A DNA stretch of 64,000 nt, taken from the NCBI GenBank assembly GCA_000531095.1, contig HG799474.1:1-64000 (forward strand). Direction: 5' to 3'. The translations under genes were made by a program, and so were the position numbers. Under the pieces are notes generated by a model that saw only the letters and a program-made list of their open reading frames with translations, made no database searches and had not been told where the DNA came from. Of this stretch, positions 16,753-25,993 are shown piece after piece. Each line of letters begins with the position of its first letter. Position 1 is the stretch's first letter. The stretch is from Gemmata massiliana (GTDB taxonomy: Bacteria > Planctomycetota > Planctomycetia > Gemmatales > Gemmataceae).

Positions 16753-16759
16753 ATACGGA

Positions 16760-17323
16760 TTAGGGCACCACGACGTCGATCGTTTTTTCTTTCGCGTCGA
16801 TGGTGTACTTGAGCGGCGACGTGTCCGGCTTGTTCACTGTTGCGGGCAGTTTGGCCAACTCCGGAGCCGGGGGTGCGTTGTCCGGGGCCTTCGTCGGGGT
16901 GCTACTGCCGCCGCCGCCCGGTGTAATCAAGCCCCCGCCACCACCACCCGGCGGCCCCGCTCCGGGAAGGGTACCTTTACCGGGTAGCGTCGACCCGCCT
17001 GTCTTTCCGGGCATTCCGGGCATCCCGGGGCCGCCGGCTTTGAGCCCGCCGGGGAGCCCGGCGCCGAACTGTTCGACGGTCACCTTCACTTCGCCCATCG
17101 GGACGTCGGTGCAGGTGTAAGAGCCGTCGGGCTGGATCGCCGCGGACGCCACTTCTTTATCGGCGCCGTGGAAGGTGATCGTGCCCGTCTTGAGGGCCGC
17201 TCCCTTATACGTGACGGTCCCGCGCACGACCGCCGCCTGTTTTTTTGAGCACCCGGCCGGAACACCGACCGCTGCGGTCACGCACGCCAACGCAATGATT
17301 CGGGAAAGTACAAAACGCTTCAT
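16760..17323 (-). CDS. Small lipoprotein with Gly/Pro-rich insert
   Basis: A 187-residue protein. The lipobox VGVPAGC ends a 25-residue signal. The N-terminal domain (VVRGTVTYKGAALKTGTITF, QPDGSYTCTDVPMGEVKVTV) is the same carboxypeptidase-regulatory-like sandwich as in the protein at 14123. Residues about 90-140 form a low-complexity Gly/Pro/Met stretch (GPGMPGMPGKTGG, GPPGGGGGGLITPGGGG), and a conserved C-terminal strand YTIDAKEKTIDVVV closes the protein. It is the second cistron after a DUF1559 gene. The insert is probably disordered, perhaps a spacer through the cell wall. Function unknown. Confidence 0.8.
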   Translation of the reverse strand: MKRFVLSRIIALACVTAAVGVPAGCSKKQAAVVRGTVTYKGAALKTGTITFHGADKEVASAAIQPDGSYTCTDVPMGEVKVTVEQFGAGLPGGLKAGGPGMPGMPGKTGGSTLPGKGTLPGAGPPGGGGGGLITPGGGGSSTPTKAPDNAPPAPELAKLPATVNKPDTSPLKYTIDAKEKTIDVVVP

Positions 17324-17362
17324 TCCGCGAACTCGGGGTGTGGGAGAAGAATGTGAAAACGC

Positions 17363-17397
17363 CCCGGCACGCGGGACACTTGCGCCCGCGTGCCGGG
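17363..17397 (-). terminator. Intercistronic hairpin, second DUF1559 module
   Basis: A 13-base perfect stem (17363-17375 with 17385-17397, CCCGGCACGCGGG) and a nine-base loop between the DUF1559 stop and the lipoprotein start. It parallels the hairpin at 14607-14626. Confidence 0.55.
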
Positions 17398-17419
17398 AGT
17401 TGGTGGAAGCGGCCCGGGG

Positions 17420-18244
17420 TTACCAGTCCGAGTTGAGGACGTTACCGTCGGTCGGGTAGTTCGCGTTCTGCCAGGTGGCGGCGGAAACGCTCGTGTTAAT
17501 GGTGCGGACGCTCCCGTCGCAGAGGCCGATGATGCACCCGCCCGGGGTCAGGCCTTGCGGGCGCGTGGGGATGCAGTTGGCGACCGTCGGCCGCGCCTGC
17601 GGCGGGTTCCCGTCCGCGTTGATCGCGTACACGGACATCCACGGCCAGTTCCAGTCGCCGTGCGTCCACAGGCTGCCGTTGCTCCCGCAGGTGCCCATCT
17701 TCTCGGCGAAGGCCACGGTGTTCGAGGTGCCGTCCGAAATGCCGGTCATCGTCCGCTTGCCGTCCCAGCTCACGTTCGGTTGGCCGAACACGGCGTGGTT
17801 CGAGGCGTAGTTCGAGATCGCCCAGTCGCTGTACACCAGGGAACCCGGGGTGGAAGCGTCCAGGGGCGAGATGAACGTCTTGATGACCCCGCGGCGGACC
17901 GTCGCGTTGTCGTGCGCGTACACCATCGCCGCGCCGCCCTGGGGCACGAGCTTGTACAGGTTGTCCTGCTCGATGTAGGGCAGGATCCAGAAGTGCAACG
18001 AGGCGGTCACGTTGCCGTAGGTCGCCCACTGCGGTGGGAGCCGGTTGACGGCGTCGTGGTGCGAGTGGCACGCGATCGCCAGTTGCTTGACGTTGTTCGT
18101 ACTGGTCATGCGCGCGGCGGCCTCGCGCACCTTCTGCACGGCCGGCAGCAGCAGCCCGATGAGAATGGCGATGATGGCGATGACCACCAACAGCTCGATC
18201 AGCGTGAACCCACGCCGACCCTTGCGGACGTTCAATTCAGGCAC
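17420..18244 (-). CDS. DUF1559 pseudopilin-like protein
   Basis: A 274-residue paralogue of the protein at 14651. The N-terminal prepilin leader has a basic stretch ([10 protein letters not shown]) followed by [18 protein letters not shown]. The DUF1559 body has [35 protein letters not shown] and the terminal [15 protein letters not shown]. Residue similarity to the first copy is nearly complete in the first 45 positions and weak later, as is usual in this family. It is followed by a lipoprotein gene. Expected location: inner membrane helix with the body outside. Confidence 0.92.
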   Translation of the reverse strand: MPELNVRKGRRGFTLIELLVVIAIIAILIGLLLPAVQKVREAAARMTSTNNVKQLAIACHSHHDAVNRLPPQWATYGNVTASLHFWILPYIEQDNLYKLVPQGGAAMVYAHDNATVRRGVIKTFISPLDASTPGSLVYSDWAISNYASNHAVFGQPNVSWDGKRTMTGISDGTSNTVAFAEKMGTCGSNGSLWTHGDWNWPWMSVYAINADGNPPQARPTVANCIPTRPQGLTPGGCIIGLCDGSVRTINTSVSAATWQNANYPTDGNVLNSDW

Positions 18245-18669
18245 GGGGAGAGACTCCTTACACCGAAACGAAGAATGGAACCGACGAGAAAGGACGTAGC
18301 GCCACTGTGCGCGTGGCCGTCACCGTTCGAGGCGACGGCCCCACTTTCGCTCAACCGGGGCGAAGGATCAAGGGAAAAATACACCAAAAATGCACATGCC
18401 GATGTGAGAGGTCTGTTGGGTTGTCATTCTAATATTATGAATCTTGGCAATCGGAGTGGTGCCTTTTATCGCACAACTGTCTCGATCGTATGGGCGGCGA
18501 CGGGTTTTCGCGCTCCCGAAAACGCGACCCGCGGAGCGATTCGCGCGCCGCCCGGGGCGCACCGCGGGTGCCCGGTTCCGCACCGAACGTGCCGCCCGTC
18601 TTGATTACCCCTTCGCAACTCCAACAATACCTGAATCAGCGCGAATCCTTCCTGCTTGCGGGTGCTCTC
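18245..18669. other. Divergent intergenic region, DUF1559 / acnA
   Basis: A 425-base gap. It is AT-rich from 18370 to 18460. An open frame continues 60 codons upstream of the acnA start, but that stretch has no family similarity I recognise, so I treat it as leader. No convincing promoter pair or riboswitch fold is visible. Confidence 0.4.
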
Positions 18670-21435
18670 ATGCCAAATAGTTTCGGAAGCCTCTCGACCC
18701 TTTCTGTTGGTGGTAAGCCGTACACGATTCACCGACTCGCGGCCGTCGAAGCCGTTCACCCGCAGGCGAAGAAGCTCCCGTTTTCACTTAAGATCCTTCT
18801 GGAGAACCTCTTGCGCAACGAGGGCGTGAGCCTCGCGGTGCGCAAGGCGGACATCGACGCCCTCGCGCTGTGGCAGCCGAAGGCCGAGCCGAACGTGGAG
18901 ATCGCGTTCACGCCGGCCCGCGTGCTCATGCAGGACTTCACCGGCGTGCCCTGCGTGGTGGACCTCGCGGCCATGCGCGACGCGATGAAGACGCTCGGCG
19001 GCGACCCGTCGAGGATCAACCCGCTCGTGCCGGTCGAGCTGGTCATCGATCACTCGGTTCAGGTGGACGAGTACGGCACCGATCGCGCGTTCGTGGACAA
19101 CGTGAGCCTGGAGTACGAGCGGAACCAGGAGCGGTACGTGTTCCTGCGCTGGGGGCAGAACGCCTTCCGCAACTTTCAGGTCGTTCCGCCGGGCACCGGG
19201 ATCTGCCACCAAGTGAACCTGGAGCACCTCGCGCGCAGCGTGTTCGTGGACCCGCACGGGGCCGCGTACCCGGACACGCTGGTCGGCACCGACAGCCACA
19301 CCACGATGATTAACGGGCTGGGCGTGCTGGGGTGGGGCGTCGGCGGGATCGAGGCCGAGGCCGCGATGCTCGGCCAGCCGGTGTCGATGCTCATCCCGCA
19401 GGTGATCGGGTTCAAGCTCTCGGGGCGGCTCTCGCCCGGCGCGACCGCGACCGACCTCGTGCTCACCGTTACGCAGATGCTCCGCAAGAAGGGCGTGGTC
19501 GGGAAGTTCGTCGAGTTCTTCGGCCCGGGGCTGGCGGACCTGCCGCTCGCGGACCGCGCGACGATCGCGAACATGGCCCCCGAGTACGGCGCGACGTGCG
19601 GGATCTTCCCGGTCGACGCCGAGACGCTGCGGTTCCTGACGCTCACCGGGCGCCCGGCCGAACTCGTGGCGCTCGTGGAGGCTTACTACAAGGAACAGGG
19701 ACTGTTCCACGACGCCAACACCCCCGAAGCGAGTTACACGGACACGCTCGAACTCGACCTCTCGACCGTGGAATCGAGCCTCGCCGGGCCGACCCGCCCG
19801 CAGGACCGGATCGCGCTCAAGAACATGAAGACCGCGTTCGCGGAGGCGCTCCCGAAGCTGAAGGCTGGCGTGAAGAAGCCGACCGCGGTCCCGCTGCCGG
19901 TCGCGGCCCCTTCATCCGCGTCGGGACCGTTCGGCGTGAAGGAGGCGGCCCCCGCGCCCGAAGTGCCGGCCGGGTCGCTCCACGACGGCTCGGTGGTCAT
20001 CGCCGCGATCACGAGCTGCACGAACACGTCGAACCCGTCGGTCATGATGGCCGCGGGCGTGCTGGCGAAGAAGGCCGTCGCGAAGGGCTTGAGCACGCGA
20101 CCCTGGGTGAAGACGAGCCTCGCGCCCGGCTCGCAGGTCGTGACCGACTACCTGACTAACGCGGGCGTGCTGGGCGACCTGGACAAGCTCCGCTTCAACG
20201 TCGTCGGGTACGGCTGCACGACGTGCATCGGGAACTCCGGGCCGCTGCCGGACGCGGTGTCGCGCGAGATCGCGGCCGAGGGGCTGGTGGTGTCCGCGGT
20301 GCTCTCCGGGAACCGGAACTTCGAGGGCCGCGTGCACCCCGAGGTGCGGGCGAACTACCTCGCGTCGCCGCCGCTGGTCGTCGCCTACGCACTGGCCGGG
20401 CGCGCCGACATCGATTGGGACACCGAGCCGGTGGGCGCGGACCCGAGCGGGAACCCGGTTTTCTTGAAAGACATCTGGCCCACGCACGAAGAAGTGTCAG
20501 CGGCCATTGGGAGCTCGATCAAGAAAGAATCGTTCGAGCGCATCTACGGCGCGGTGTACGAGGGCGACTCGCGGTGGAAGGAACTGCGCGTCCCCACGGG
20601 CGACCTGTACGAGTGGAGCGCGAGTTCCACGTACATCGCCAACCCGCCGTACTTCCGCGGGATGGGCGTGATGCCGCCGGCGATTGCCGAGATCACCGGG
20701 GCGCGGGTGCTGGCGCTGCTCGGTGACAGCATCACCACGGACCACATTTCGCCCGCGGGGAACATCAAGAAGGACTCGCCCGCGGGCAAGTACCTGCTGT
20801 CCCACGGGGTCGAGCAGAAGGACTTCAACCAGTACGGGGCGCGCCGCGGGCACCACGAGGTGATGATGCGCGGGACGTTCGCCAACGTCCGGTTGCGGAA
20901 CCTGCTCGTGCCCGCGCGCGAGGACGGGTCGCGCGTGGAGGGCGGGTTCACTCGGCACCTGCCGGGAACCGAGGTCGTGAGCCTCTACGACGCGGCGATG
21001 GCGTACCAGAAGGACGGCGTGCCGCTGATCGTGATCGGGGGCAAGGAGTACGGGTCCGGGTCGTCGCGCGACTGGGCCGCGAAGGGCACGAACCTGCTCG
21101 GCGTGAAGGCGGTGATCGCGGAGAGCTACGAGCGCATCCACCGCAGCAACCTCGTGGGCATGGGCGTGGTGCCGCTCCAGTTCAAGACGGGCGAGTCGGC
21201 CGCGAGTCTCGGGCTGACCGGCGAAGAGGTGTTCAACATCGACGGCCTGATCGCGGGCCTCGACAAGAACTTCGACGGCCCGAGCCGCGAACTCACCGTG
21301 ACCGCCACCCGCCCCGACGGGACGACGGTCGCGTTCAAGGCGGTGTGCCGCATCGACACGCCGCAAGAGGTGCAGTACTACAAGAACGGCGGCATCCTGC
21401 CCTACGTCCTGCGGCAGTTGCTCCAGGCGAAGTAA
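18670..21435 (+). CDS. acnA: Aconitate hydratase A
   Basis: A 921-residue TCA-cycle enzyme interconverting citrate and isocitrate with a 4Fe-4S cluster. Family similarity begins at the ATG at 18670 ([20 protein letters not shown]). Motifs: [20 protein letters not shown], then the cluster cysteines in [10 protein letters not shown] and [14 protein letters not shown]. The swivel domain carries [16 protein letters not shown] and [17 protein letters not shown] longer linker, rich in Ala and Pro (about residues 410-435), makes it slightly longer than E. coli AcnA. A strong hairpin directly follows the stop, so it is likely monocistronic. Confidence 0.96.
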   Translation: MPNSFGSLSTLSVGGKPYTIHRLAAVEAVHPQAKKLPFSLKILLENLLRNEGVSLAVRKADIDALALWQPKAEPNVEIAFTPARVLMQDFTGVPCVVDLAAMRDAMKTLGGDPSRINPLVPVELVIDHSVQVDEYGTDRAFVDNVSLEYERNQERYVFLRWGQNAFRNFQVVPPGTGICHQVNLEHLARSVFVDPHGAAYPDTLVGTDSHTTMINGLGVLGWGVGGIEAEAAMLGQPVSMLIPQVIGFKLSGRLSPGATATDLVLTVTQMLRKKGVVGKFVEFFGPGLADLPLADRATIANMAPEYGATCGIFPVDAETLRFLTLTGRPAELVALVEAYYKEQGLFHDANTPEASYTDTLELDLSTVESSLAGPTRPQDRIALKNMKTAFAEALPKLKAGVKKPTAVPLPVAAPSSASGPFGVKEAAPAPEVPAGSLHDGSVVIAAITSCTNTSNPSVMMAAGVLAKKAVAKGLSTRPWVKTSLAPGSQVVTDYLTNAGVLGDLDKLRFNVVGYGCTTCIGNSGPLPDAVSREIAAEGLVVSAVLSGNRNFEGRVHPEVRANYLASPPLVVAYALAGRADIDWDTEPVGADPSGNPVFLKDIWPTHEEVSAAIGSSIKKESFERIYGAVYEGDSRWKELRVPTGDLYEWSASSTYIANPPYFRGMGVMPPAIAEITGARVLALLGDSITTDHISPAGNIKKDSPAGKYLLSHGVEQKDFNQYGARRGHHEVMMRGTFANVRLRNLLVPAREDGSRVEGGFTRHLPGTEVVSLYDAAMAYQKDGVPLIVIGGKEYGSGSSRDWAAKGTNLLGVKAVIAESYERIHRSNLVGMGVVPLQFKTGESAASLGLTGEEVFNIDGLIAGLDKNFDGPSRELTVTATRPDGTTVAFKAVCRIDTPQEVQYYKNGGILPYVLRQLLQAK

Positions 21436-21441
21436 ACTCAC

Positions 21442-21467
21442 CGGCCCCGCTCGAGAGAGCGGGGCCG
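21442..21467 (+). terminator. acnA terminator hairpin
   Basis: An 11-base perfect stem (21442-21452 with 21457-21467, CGGCCCCGCTC) and a GAGA loop, seven bases after the acnA stop. It is followed only by a short T run. Confidence 0.7.
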
Positions 21468-21498
21468 CCGTTTCCGGAACGCCGAACCGAGGCCCACG

Positions 21499-22167
21499 AT
21501 GTCACTATCGCTCACTCTGGCGCAGGCGAACGGTGGGGGCGATCCGCCCGACGAGTTCATGATCGTTCTGTTCGCGTCTATTTGTGGCTTCTACCTCGTA
21601 TTGCTGCTCGTCGGCATCTTTTTCCTGCTGACGCTCCACAAAGCGCTGGCCCGGTGCCGCCCCCGGAACCGGACGATGGAACCGGGAATGGTGTGGTTGA
21701 ATCTCATCCCGCTCGTTCAAATCGTGTGGATGTTCATTACCGCCATTCGCGTTTCCGAGTCGCTGGACAACGAGTTTTACGACCGCCGCTGGCACCGCAA
21801 GGGTGACGATTACGGGAAAACACTGGGGGTCATAACCTGTTCCCTCTTGTTGGGCGGGAACATGGGGGTGTGCGGGCTCCCGTTCATCGTAGCCTGGTTC
21901 GTGTGTTGGATCATTTATTGGGTGAAGATCGCGGGTTACAGCGGGCAGCTCGTGGCCCGGGACTACGACGATCGGGACCGGTACGACGAGAACGATCGGT
22001 ACACCGACGCGGACGAGCGGCCCGCCCCGCGGAACCGCGACGGCGATCGCTTCGATGAAGACGACCGCCCGGCACGCCGGCCCCGTGACGAGCGTAATGC
22101 GCGCGACGAGTTCGATGACGACCGCGGTGACAACGACCGGAAACCGTGGGATCGCGACGGGCGGTAA
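21499..22167 (+). CDS. Membrane protein with charged disordered tail
   Basis: A 222-residue protein with no named family. Hydrophobic segments lie at about 20-45, 70-87 and 110-140. The conserved-looking core MEPGMVWLNLIPLVQIVW and ESLDNEFYDR is shared with the next gene, so the two are paralogues. From residue 152 the tail is almost entirely Asp, Arg, Glu and Asn (RDYDDRDRYDENDRYTD and so on for 70 residues), a mixed-charge disordered region absent from the paralogue. Similar proteins recur in Gemmata genomes. Function unknown. Confidence 0.75.
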   Translation: MSLSLTLAQANGGGDPPDEFMIVLFASICGFYLVLLLVGIFFLLTLHKALARCRPRNRTMEPGMVWLNLIPLVQIVWMFITAIRVSESLDNEFYDRRWHRKGDDYGKTLGVITCSLLLGGNMGVCGLPFIVAWFVCWIIYWVKIAGYSGQLVARDYDDRDRYDENDRYTDADERPAPRNRDGDRFDEDDRPARRPRDERNARDEFDDDRGDNDRKPWDRDGR

Positions 22168-22206
22168 GCGTCTTATTTGCACCTCGATTGTGCCGCGGAG
22201 GTGCGG

Positions 22207-22671
22207 ATGTACGGCCAGAACCAGTTTCTCGAAATGTTGGGCGCGCTGGGGTGCGCGGTCACCGTATTCGTGCTGTCGTTTAGCCTCTCGCTCTCGTTCC
22301 TGTCGGCGATCGGGCGGACGCTGCGCCGGGTGTCACCGGAGAACCGGCGGATGGAACCGGCGCGGGTGTGGCTGAACCTGATTCCGGTCTTCAACCTCGT
22401 GTGGGCCGGGGTCACGGTGGAGCGCGTGGCGGAGTCGCTGCGGAACGAGTTCCTCGCGCGGGGAATGGACGACCCCGACGAGGGCTACGGGCGCGGGTGC
22501 GGTCTGGCGACCGTTGCCTTCATCGTGCCGGGCGTGTGGTTCTACCCCGCGTTCGTGACGCTCCCGATCGCGTTCGTTTGCGGCGTCCTCTACTGGCGCC
22601 AGTTGAACGACTACGTCGAGCGACTGAAGCCCGGCGCTTACATCCCCCCGCCGATGGACGAGGGGTGGTGA
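22207..22671 (+). CDS. Membrane protein, paralogue of the preceding gene
   Basis: A 154-residue protein. The ATG at 22207 is chosen because GGAGGT ends four bases upstream; an earlier in-frame ATG at 22177 lacks a site. Hydrophobic helices lie at about 5-32, 50-66 and 92-120. Shared with the gene at 21499: RRMEPARVWLNLIPVFNLVW and VAESLRNEFLARG, then a central helix and a short cytoplasmic end. It lacks the charged tail. The genes are 39 bases apart and probably one transcript. Function unknown. Confidence 0.72.
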   Translation: MYGQNQFLEMLGALGCAVTVFVLSFSLSLSFLSAIGRTLRRVSPENRRMEPARVWLNLIPVFNLVWAGVTVERVAESLRNEFLARGMDDPDEGYGRGCGLATVAFIVPGVWFYPAFVTLPIAFVCGVLYWRQLNDYVERLKPGAYIPPPMDEGW

Positions 22672-22676
22672 CCGCG

Positions 22677-23573
22677 TCACGGAACGCGGTCGGTGTGGGT
22701 CTTGAGCGGGCCGGCCACGTCGTCAGGCACGAGCGGGAAGAACTTGTACCCGGTGCGCTGTTCGACCGTGCTGACAGACACGATGTACTTCTTCCAGTCG
22801 GTCCCCACCGTCTGATCGTTCGGCATCCACACGGCAAAGACCGGCGTATCGGCGCTCGGGGCCGCGGTCTTGTTCGGTAGCACCATCACCACTTTCCAGA
22901 CGCTCTCGGGCACCACGATCGGGTGCGATTTGCCGATCGTGAGGTGCCTCACCTCGTCGTTACCAAATCCGCCCCGGCCATGCGGCCCGCACGCGATGTA
23001 CAACTCGCTGTTCTTCTTCGCGAGTGAGCGGCAGTGTTCTTCCAGCAGGCGCCAGCCTTTTTGATTGTTGTTCGGCGATTGGGGGACGATGTTCGTCATG
23101 TAGAACAGGATGTTGTTATCTTCTTTTGAATTCGAGCGGTCCTTGGACGCGCACATGTGTCCGCGGTCGAACCCGGACGCGGCGTAGTCCGAGGATTTGA
23201 CGCGGTAGAAGTCTTTCGGCAGGTCCGGGTCCGGCTCGAAGCTCGTGTCGCGCTCGGCCGTGCCGATGTCGCTCGCGGTGAGGTTCCAGCACACCCAGTT
23301 CGGGTTCTTCGTCGCGTCGTTGTACGAGAGGACGTATTGCGGTCGATCGATCAGGTACGCTTCGCGGTTCGTCGGATCGTGCTTGGCTTCGGCCGGTAGT
23401 CCGAACCGCACGTTGCGGTTTTCGAGCGTCTGTTGATCGCCCTGCGGACCGGGCGGGTGCCCCTCCTGGCGCGAGCGCACCAGCGCAACGACACCGGCGA
23501 TAACGAGAATCACGACGCCGGCTATGACGCGCTGCGTCGGCGTCAGTTCGTCCAGGAAACTCTTCGAGGCCAT
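22677..23573 (-). CDS. DNA/RNA non-specific endonuclease, membrane-anchored
   Basis: A 298-residue nuclease of the NucA/Serratia (beta-beta-alpha metal) family. An N-terminal helix (about 13-32, RVIAGVVILVIAGVVALV) anchors it; the catalytic domain starts near residue 50. The active-site motif is GFDRGHMCASKDRS with the catalytic His, followed by the metal-ligand Asn in TNIVPQSPNNNQKGW. It is the last gene of the NHL-nuclease-inhibitor-nuclease operon, 20 bases after the inhibitor. The absence of a cleavage site suggests it stays in the membrane facing outward, unlike its secreted paralogue at 23986. It should cut DNA and RNA without sequence preference. Confidence 0.9.
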   Translation of the reverse strand: MASKSFLDELTPTQRVIAGVVILVIAGVVALVRSRQEGHPPGPQGDQQTLENRNVRFGLPAEAKHDPTNREAYLIDRPQYVLSYNDATKNPNWVCWNLTASDIGTAERDTSFEPDPDLPKDFYRVKSSDYAASGFDRGHMCASKDRSNSKEDNNILFYMTNIVPQSPNNNQKGWRLLEEHCRSLAKKNSELYIACGPHGRGGFGNDEVRHLTIGKSHPIVVPESVWKVVMVLPNKTAAPSADTPVFAVWMPNDQTVGTDWKKYIVSVSTVEQRTGYKFFPLVPDDVAGPLKTHTDRVP

Positions 23574-23593
23574 TCCTTAGCTCCGAGAATCGG

Positions 23594-23968
23594 TCACGTT
23601 TCAACGACTTGGGTCTTCACGCCGGCGTACTGCCCGTCGGTAGTGCGGCCGACGATGTAAACGTCCATGTTCACTTCGCCCACCTTGAACACGGTCACGC
23701 CGCTGAGGTGGTGCGCGAGCGTCGCGAACAGGTGGAGGAACTCCCCGCGGCTCTCGCTGGGGATCGTCCGCGTGAGGTCCGGGACCGTGAGCTGCTGGAC
23801 GGGCGCGTCCTTTTCGACCTTCGCGTTCGCGCGCACCGCGGCCTCGTCCGGCGGGCCGTCGCCCCCGGGCCACGCGAACGCCTCCAACGGCGCGTCCGAC
23901 TCGCTGGGGAACAGGAGCCCCTTCGCCGCCGCTTTGAGTTCCTTCAGAACCGGGGTCGTCTTCGCCAT
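23594..23968 (-). CDS. NuiA-like nuclease inhibitor
   Basis: A 124-residue cytoplasmic-looking protein from the ATG at 23968. The start TPVLKELKAAAKGLLFPSES and DAPLEAFAWPG, and the end VNMDVYIVGRTTDGQYAGVK, match the nuclease A inhibitor (NuiA) family known from Anabaena, where NuiA binds the NucA active site with a very tight complex. Here the gene sits between two NucA-type nuclease genes, 17 and 20 bases from each, which strongly supports that role. An alternative is an unrelated leaf-binding protein of the same fold. The inhibitor has no signal, so it would protect the cytoplasm from unexported enzyme. Confidence 0.85.
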   Translation of the reverse strand: MAKTTPVLKELKAAAKGLLFPSESDAPLEAFAWPGGDGPPDEAAVRANAKVEKDAPVQQLTVPDLTRTIPSESRGEFLHLFATLAHHLSGVTVFKVGEVNMDVYIVGRTTDGQYAGVKTQVVET

Positions 23969-23985
23969 GTGTGTCGTCCCGTGCG

Positions 23986-24828
23986 CTACCTTTTGTGAAC
24001 GGTGACCTTCACCGCGTCGGGCTTTTCCTTCAGCACTTCCGAGACCTCTTTGGGCACCAGCGGGAAGAATTTCAGCCCGGTCTTCTTCTCGATCTCGGCC
24101 ACGGACACGCGGTAGTGCGGCCAGTCTTCGGTAACCGTGTCGTCGTTGGGCATCCACACCGCGATGACGCGCGTGTTCTTGGTCGGGTTGGTGCCCTTAT
24201 CGAGTACGAGCGCCACCTTCCAGACGTGTGCGGGAACAGTAATAAACGGCGCGTTCTTGCCGATGGTGAGCTTCTTGGTGCCGTCGTTGGCGACGCCCCC
24301 GATGCCGTGCGGACCGGCCGCGATGTACAGTTCCTTGCCGTCTTCCGCTAGCGTCCGGCAGTAGCTCTCGAACCGCTCCCAGCCCTTTTGATTGCACGCG
24401 GCCGATTGCGGCACCATGTTCGTCATGAGGAACACCGCGTCGTTGTTCTCCTCCGTGTCCGAGCGGTCCTTCGAGGGGACGAGGTGCCCGCGGTCGAACC
24501 CGCTCCCGGTGTAGTTCGCGCTGGTGACGTGGGTGAAGCCCTTCGGCAGCCCCTTGTCCGGCTCGAACGCGCCGCGGGCCGTGCGCCCGATGTCCTTCGC
24601 GGTTAGGTTCCAGCACACCCAGTTCGCGGTCTTGTGTTTGTCGTTGTACGACATGACGTACTGCGGCCGGTCGATCAGGTACGCTTCCTTGTGGGCCGGG
24701 TCCGGTTTCGCTTCGCCGGGCATCCCGTACCGGACGTTGCGGTTCGCGGGCGGCTTCGGCGGGTCCGCGCTGGCGGGCAGCGCGGACAGAGCAACCGCGA
24801 TCGCAAGAATCAGAAGGAGACGCTTCAT
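23986..24828 (-). CDS. DNA/RNA non-specific endonuclease, secreted
   Basis: A 280-residue NucA-family nuclease starting at the ATG at 24828. A clear signal peptide (KRLLLILAIAVALSALPASA) ends near residue 22. Catalytic motif GFDRGHLVPSKDRS, then the Asn-containing TNMVPQSAACNQKGW, and DRPQYVMSYND and NWVCWNLTAKDIG in the N-terminal half as in the second copy. It differs from the paralogue at 22677 mainly in the N-terminal anchor. It begins five bases after the stop of the NHL gene, implying translational coupling, and is followed by the inhibitor gene. Probable role: degrading extracellular or periplasmic nucleic acid, for nutrition. Confidence 0.92.
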   Translation of the reverse strand: MKRLLLILAIAVALSALPASADPPKPPANRNVRYGMPGEAKPDPAHKEAYLIDRPQYVMSYNDKHKTANWVCWNLTAKDIGRTARGAFEPDKGLPKGFTHVTSANYTGSGFDRGHLVPSKDRSDTEENNDAVFLMTNMVPQSAACNQKGWERFESYCRTLAEDGKELYIAAGPHGIGGVANDGTKKLTIGKNAPFITVPAHVWKVALVLDKGTNPTKNTRVIAVWMPNDDTVTEDWPHYRVSVAEIEKKTGLKFFPLVPKEVSEVLKEKPDAVKVTVHKR

Positions 24829-24833
24829 GATGG

Positions 24834-25910
24834 TTACTCGCGAACGATTTTGAGTACGCGACCGTTGCTCGCATCGGAAATGTAGATGTCGCCGGTCTGT
24901 GGGTGAACGATGACGCCGTGCGGCTGGTTGAACTCCGACTTCAGCGGATCGCCCCCGCCGAGCCCCGTGCCCTTCTTCCCGGTACCGGCCACGAGCGAGA
25001 GTGTACCGTCTTTGGGGCTGTAACGCACGATCCGGTGATTCTCCGTGTCCGCAATCAGCACCGAGCCGTCGCGATCGATGCACAAGTGCTTCGGGCCGTT
25101 CATTGCGGCTTCGAGCGCTTTCCCCGTTCCCTGGCCCGCCTTCCCGGTCCCGGCGACAGTGCGAATCGCTCCTTTCGCATTCACGACACGCAGCGCGTGT
25201 CCGCTGCGTTCCAGAATCCAGAGGTTGCCGTCCTTGTCGACCGCGTGCGCCCGGGGATCGACGAGCGGCTGCTTCAGTGCGTCTTCGCCGTCCTTCGGAA
25301 CGCCCTTTTCGCCGTTACCCGCGACTGTCGTCACCACCTCGGATTTCATGTCGATCTTGCGAATCCGGCGGTTATCGAGATCGGTGAGGTAGAGGTACTT
25401 CTTGTCTGGATCGAACGCGGCGCAGAACACGCCGCCGAATTTCGCTTTGGCTGCCGGCCCGCCGTCACCGGAAAAGCCTTTCTCGCCGGTGCCCGCGAAC
25501 GCGCCGACCTTGTCGTTGGCAACGTCGTACCGGCGCACGCGGTTGTTCCAGGTATCGGCGAGGTACACGTGCCCGTCCGCGCCGACCGCGAGCGAGTGCA
25601 TGCCGTTGAAGGTCGCTTTTGCCCCGGGACCGCCGTCGCCGTCGCTCCCCTTTTCCCCCCCAATACCGGCGAGGGTGCCGAGCCGATCGTCCCGGAGTAG
25701 TCGAAGGCGCTCGCCCTTCGCCATTTCCACAATGTAGATCGTGCCCGTCGGCGCGAAATCGACTCCGAACGGCTGAATCAGCTTCGCCTTCTGTGCTTCC
25801 GTGCCGTCGCCGCCTTCACCGCCGCCCGCGACGAGACTGATTTTGTCCGCTCGCGCAGTCAATGCGCTTAAAAGCAATAAGCATGATGCGAGTGACAGAA
25901 CACGGCGCAT
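24834..25910 (-). CDS. Secreted NHL-repeat beta-propeller protein
   Basis: A 358-residue protein with a signal peptide (residues 1-21, LASCLLLLSALTARA). It then carries about six NHL repeats in the form G-x-V-Y-L-A-D-T-x-N-x-R-V-R (HVYLADTWNNRVRRYD, YLYLTDLDNRRIRKID, SVLIADTENHRIVRYS, DIYISDASNGRVLKIV), each followed by a GDGGP-type loop. The fold should be a six-bladed propeller. It is the first gene of the operon with the nucleases and inhibitor and ends five bases before the secreted nuclease. Whether it cooperates with the nucleases or only shares the promoter is unknown; NHL propellers commonly bind proteins, sugars or RNA. Confidence 0.85.
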   Translation of the reverse strand: MRRVLSLASCLLLLSALTARADKISLVAGGGEGGDGTEAQKAKLIQPFGVDFAPTGTIYIVEMAKGERLRLLRDDRLGTLAGIGGEKGSDGDGGPGAKATFNGMHSLAVGADGHVYLADTWNNRVRRYDVANDKVGAFAGTGEKGFSGDGGPAAKAKFGGVFCAAFDPDKKYLYLTDLDNRRIRKIDMKSEVVTTVAGNGEKGVPKDGEDALKQPLVDPRAHAVDKDGNLWILERSGHALRVVNAKGAIRTVAGTGKAGQGTGKALEAAMNGPKHLCIDRDGSVLIADTENHRIVRYSPKDGTLSLVAGTGKKGTGLGGGDPLKSEFNQPHGVIVHPQTGDIYISDASNGRVLKIVRE

Positions 25911-25993
25911 GGTTGGTATCCACGTGAGGGGTGTTGTGAGGGTACGCCGGTCGGGGTGTCGGAGTCAACGCGACCGCGGTATCTTTAGCCGCT

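Noticed and set aside
18490-18669. In-frame 60-codon extension upstream of acnA
   Set aside because: Similarity to aconitase begins at the ATG at 18670 and the extension has no targeting or domain features.
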